From positions 1-5,650 of the forward strand of contig VAYL01000206.1 of assembly GCA_005884305.1 (NCBI GenBank): 5,650 bases of DNA, read 5' to 3'. A model generated the notes under the pieces. It did no database searches, was not told the origin of the DNA, and saw only the letters and a list, made by a program, of their open reading frames with translations. Shown here piece after piece: positions 4,805 through 5,650 of this stretch (the stretch's first letter is position 1; each line of letters starts with the position of its first letter). The translations under genes were made by a program, and so were the position numbers. Source of the DNA: Actinomycetota bacterium (GTDB lineage Bacteria > Actinomycetota > Thermoleophilia > Solirubrobacterales > 70-9).

Positions 4805-5320
4805 TTCACGAGGTGTCCGCTCGGGCATCTGGATCCGGGCCATCGCCTTGATCATGAAATAGAAGAGGCCGCCGGCGATGACGATCACCAGCGTGGTGCC
4901 CACGGCCTCGAGCACCGTGGTGACCTGAATGAGCCCGAGCGCCGCGGAGAGCAGCGCAAGGGCGAGAAACGCCTGAAAGCCCAGCACCGCCCAGTAGCGC
5001 GCGCGCCACATGCCCCAGGCCATGGCGGTCAGGAGCAGTCCGACCGCCCCGGTGGCGATGGGGCTCGGCTTGGCGCCGCTGACCGTGACGTGGCCGGTCG
5101 CGGCGAGGACCGACGAGACCCAGAAGACGATGGCGATGATGGCCGAGATCACGGCGCCAATCGTCACGATCACCGGACGCTCGCCCTCCTGCAGCGGTTC
5201 GAGCTTCTTCCTCGCCTCCCGGTTTCGCTCCTCGGTGCGTGCCGCCATGTGCTCACGCCGCTCGGCCGCGCGCGCCTTGCGCTTCATCCGCTCGGCACGC
5301 TGTCGCTCGCGCCGCGCCAT
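4802..5320 (-). CDS. Four-helix membrane protein of unknown function with a basic N-terminal helix
   Basis: I do not recognise this family. The ATG at 5320 is chosen because it overlaps the thiE stop by one base (TGATG) and because the upstream in-frame extension is Arg-rich antisense-like sequence. The product has 172 residues. Residues 1-45 are strongly charged (MARRERQRAERMKRKARAA and onward), with Arg/Lys/Glu repeats typical of a cytosolic helix or coiled coil lying near the membrane. Four hydrophobic segments follow at about 50-74, 86-104, 109-131 and 136-157, with a short polar loop at 76-86. By the positive-inside rule the N-terminus should be cytosolic. The small size and charged N-terminus suggest a structural or accessory membrane protein, not a transporter. 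The coupling to thiE may reflect operon crowding more than function. No SD is clear, which fits coupling. Confidence 0.75.
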   Translation of the reverse strand: MARRERQRAERMKRKARAAERREHMAARTEERNREARKKLEPLQEGERPVIVTIGAVISAIIAIVFWVSSVLAATGHVTVSGAKPSPIATGAVGLLLTAMAWGMWRARYWAVLGFQAFLALALLSAALGLIQVTTVLEAVGTTLVIVIAGGLFYFMIKAMARIQMPERTPRE

Positions 5321-5650
5321 CAGCGCACGCCGGCCTCGGCGGCAAGGGCGTCGTGGAGCGCCCGCGCGACGGACTCTGGGTCGGCCGCGTCGCGGATCGA
5401 GCGGACGACCACGACCCGTGTCGCTCCGGCGGCGGCGACCTCCCCGACGTTGCCCGTGTCGATCCCGCCGATCGCGAACCACGGAAGCGTCGCGGCGCGC
5501 GCGGCGTACTCCACCAGCTCGACTCCGGCCGCCGGGCGGCCCTCCTTCGTCGGCGTCTCCCAGACTGGGCCCACGCTCACCTGGTCCGGGCGGTCCGGGC
5601 CTTGGGCCGCGCTCGCGGCGTCCACCTGCTCGACCGTGTGGGTGGACTGC
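5320..5650 (-). CDS. thiE: Thiamine-phosphate synthase, C-terminal part (5' end outside window)
   Basis: The 110 C-terminal residues visible here belong to the TIM-barrel enzyme that joins HMP diphosphate to thiazole phosphate, giving thiamine phosphate in the cytoplasm. In order they show QSTHTVEQV (the family G-x-S-x-H block at the window edge), DQVSVGPVWETPTKEGRPAAG (the GPxxxTxTK phosphate/substrate loop), LPWFAIGGID (the AIGGI phosphate-binding strand) and ATRVVVVRSIRDAADPE (the final phosphate-binding Val-rich strand and helix). TenI-type regulators share the fold, but the intact THT, TPTK and GGI elements favour a working synthase. The end AAEAGVR is followed by TGA overlapping the next ATG. 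The thiamine product is the precursor of the cofactor for the pdhA enzyme at the other end of the window. Confidence 0.9.
   Translation of the reverse strand, partial: QSTHTVEQVDAASAAQGPDRPDQVSVGPVWETPTKEGRPAAGVELVEYAARAATLPWFAIGGIDTGNVGEVAAAGATRVVVVRSIRDAADPESVARALHDALAAEAGVR

Noticed and set aside
4802..5482. Longer start for the membrane protein, adding about 54 residues
   Set aside because: The extra part is an Arg/Gly-rich frame overlapping thiE out of frame; the ATG at 5320 overlapping the thiE stop is a better start.
1..5650. Recurrent GTGAGCGA at starts (peroxiredoxin, acetyltransferase and both isomerase N-termini)
   Set aside because: It simply codes for fMet-Ser-Asp/Glu, a common N-terminus in high-GC actinobacteria, and need not be a regulatory repeat.

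Overview
This is a high-GC (roughly two-thirds GC or more) bacterial window with short intergenic gaps, many GTG starts and stop/start overlaps. The protein style suggests a high-GC Gram-positive actinobacterium, perhaps a deep lineage such as Thermoleophilia/Solirubrobacterales. These traits include a DUF4333-type lipoprotein, an MSD/MSE-type GTG start style, TANNNT -10-like hexamers just upstream of start codons, and actinobacterial-looking ThiE and Lpd sequences. The lineage is an inference; no 16S or other marker is present. All genes but one lie on the minus strand.

Right block, read on the minus strand from 5650 down to 2425: the C-terminal end of thiamine-phosphate synthase (thiE, cut by the window edge), a four-helix membrane protein of unknown function coupled to it by TGATG, a single-domain cupin, a GNAT acetyltransferase, and dihydrolipoamide dehydrogenase (lpdA). 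The gaps are -1, 9, 3 and 40 bp, so the block could be one operon. The cupin and lpdA also carry possible internal promoters. A small plus-strand lipoprotein (2082-2414) converges on lpdA with a 10-bp gap. It diverges from a peroxiredoxin across 60 bp that hold a TANNNT hexamer for each gene.

Left block, minus strand from 2021 down to 1: a BCP-like peroxiredoxin, then a rearranged stretch (469-1458), then the N-terminal 154 residues of a pyruvate dehydrogenase E1 alpha subunit (pdhA, cut by the window edge). Thiamine-phosphate synthase, E1 alpha and Lpd share a loose theme: E1 uses thiamine diphosphate and Lpd is the E3 of the same complex.

The most notable feature is the rearranged stretch. 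It holds two diverged copies of the N-terminus of a 2-hydroxychromene-2-carboxylate (HCCA) isomerase / DsbA-family protein but only one C-terminus. It also holds a VOC (glyoxalase-like) domain without its N-terminus. A perfect 17-bp direct repeat at 958-974 and 1342-1358, 384 bp apart, marks both breakpoints. If one 384-bp unit is removed in silico, the upstream N-terminus joins the downstream C-terminus in frame and gives a normal-looking HCCA isomerase of 201 residues. As the sequence stands, the upstream N-terminus is fused in frame to the VOC remnant (136-aa chimera), and the downstream isomerase is frameshifted by a gap of about 32 nt. This may be a real duplication or insertion, or a chimeric assembly; sequence alone does not decide.

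I see no mobile element, CRISPR array, RNA gene or convincing terminator. No stretch of more than 300 bp lacks a gene.
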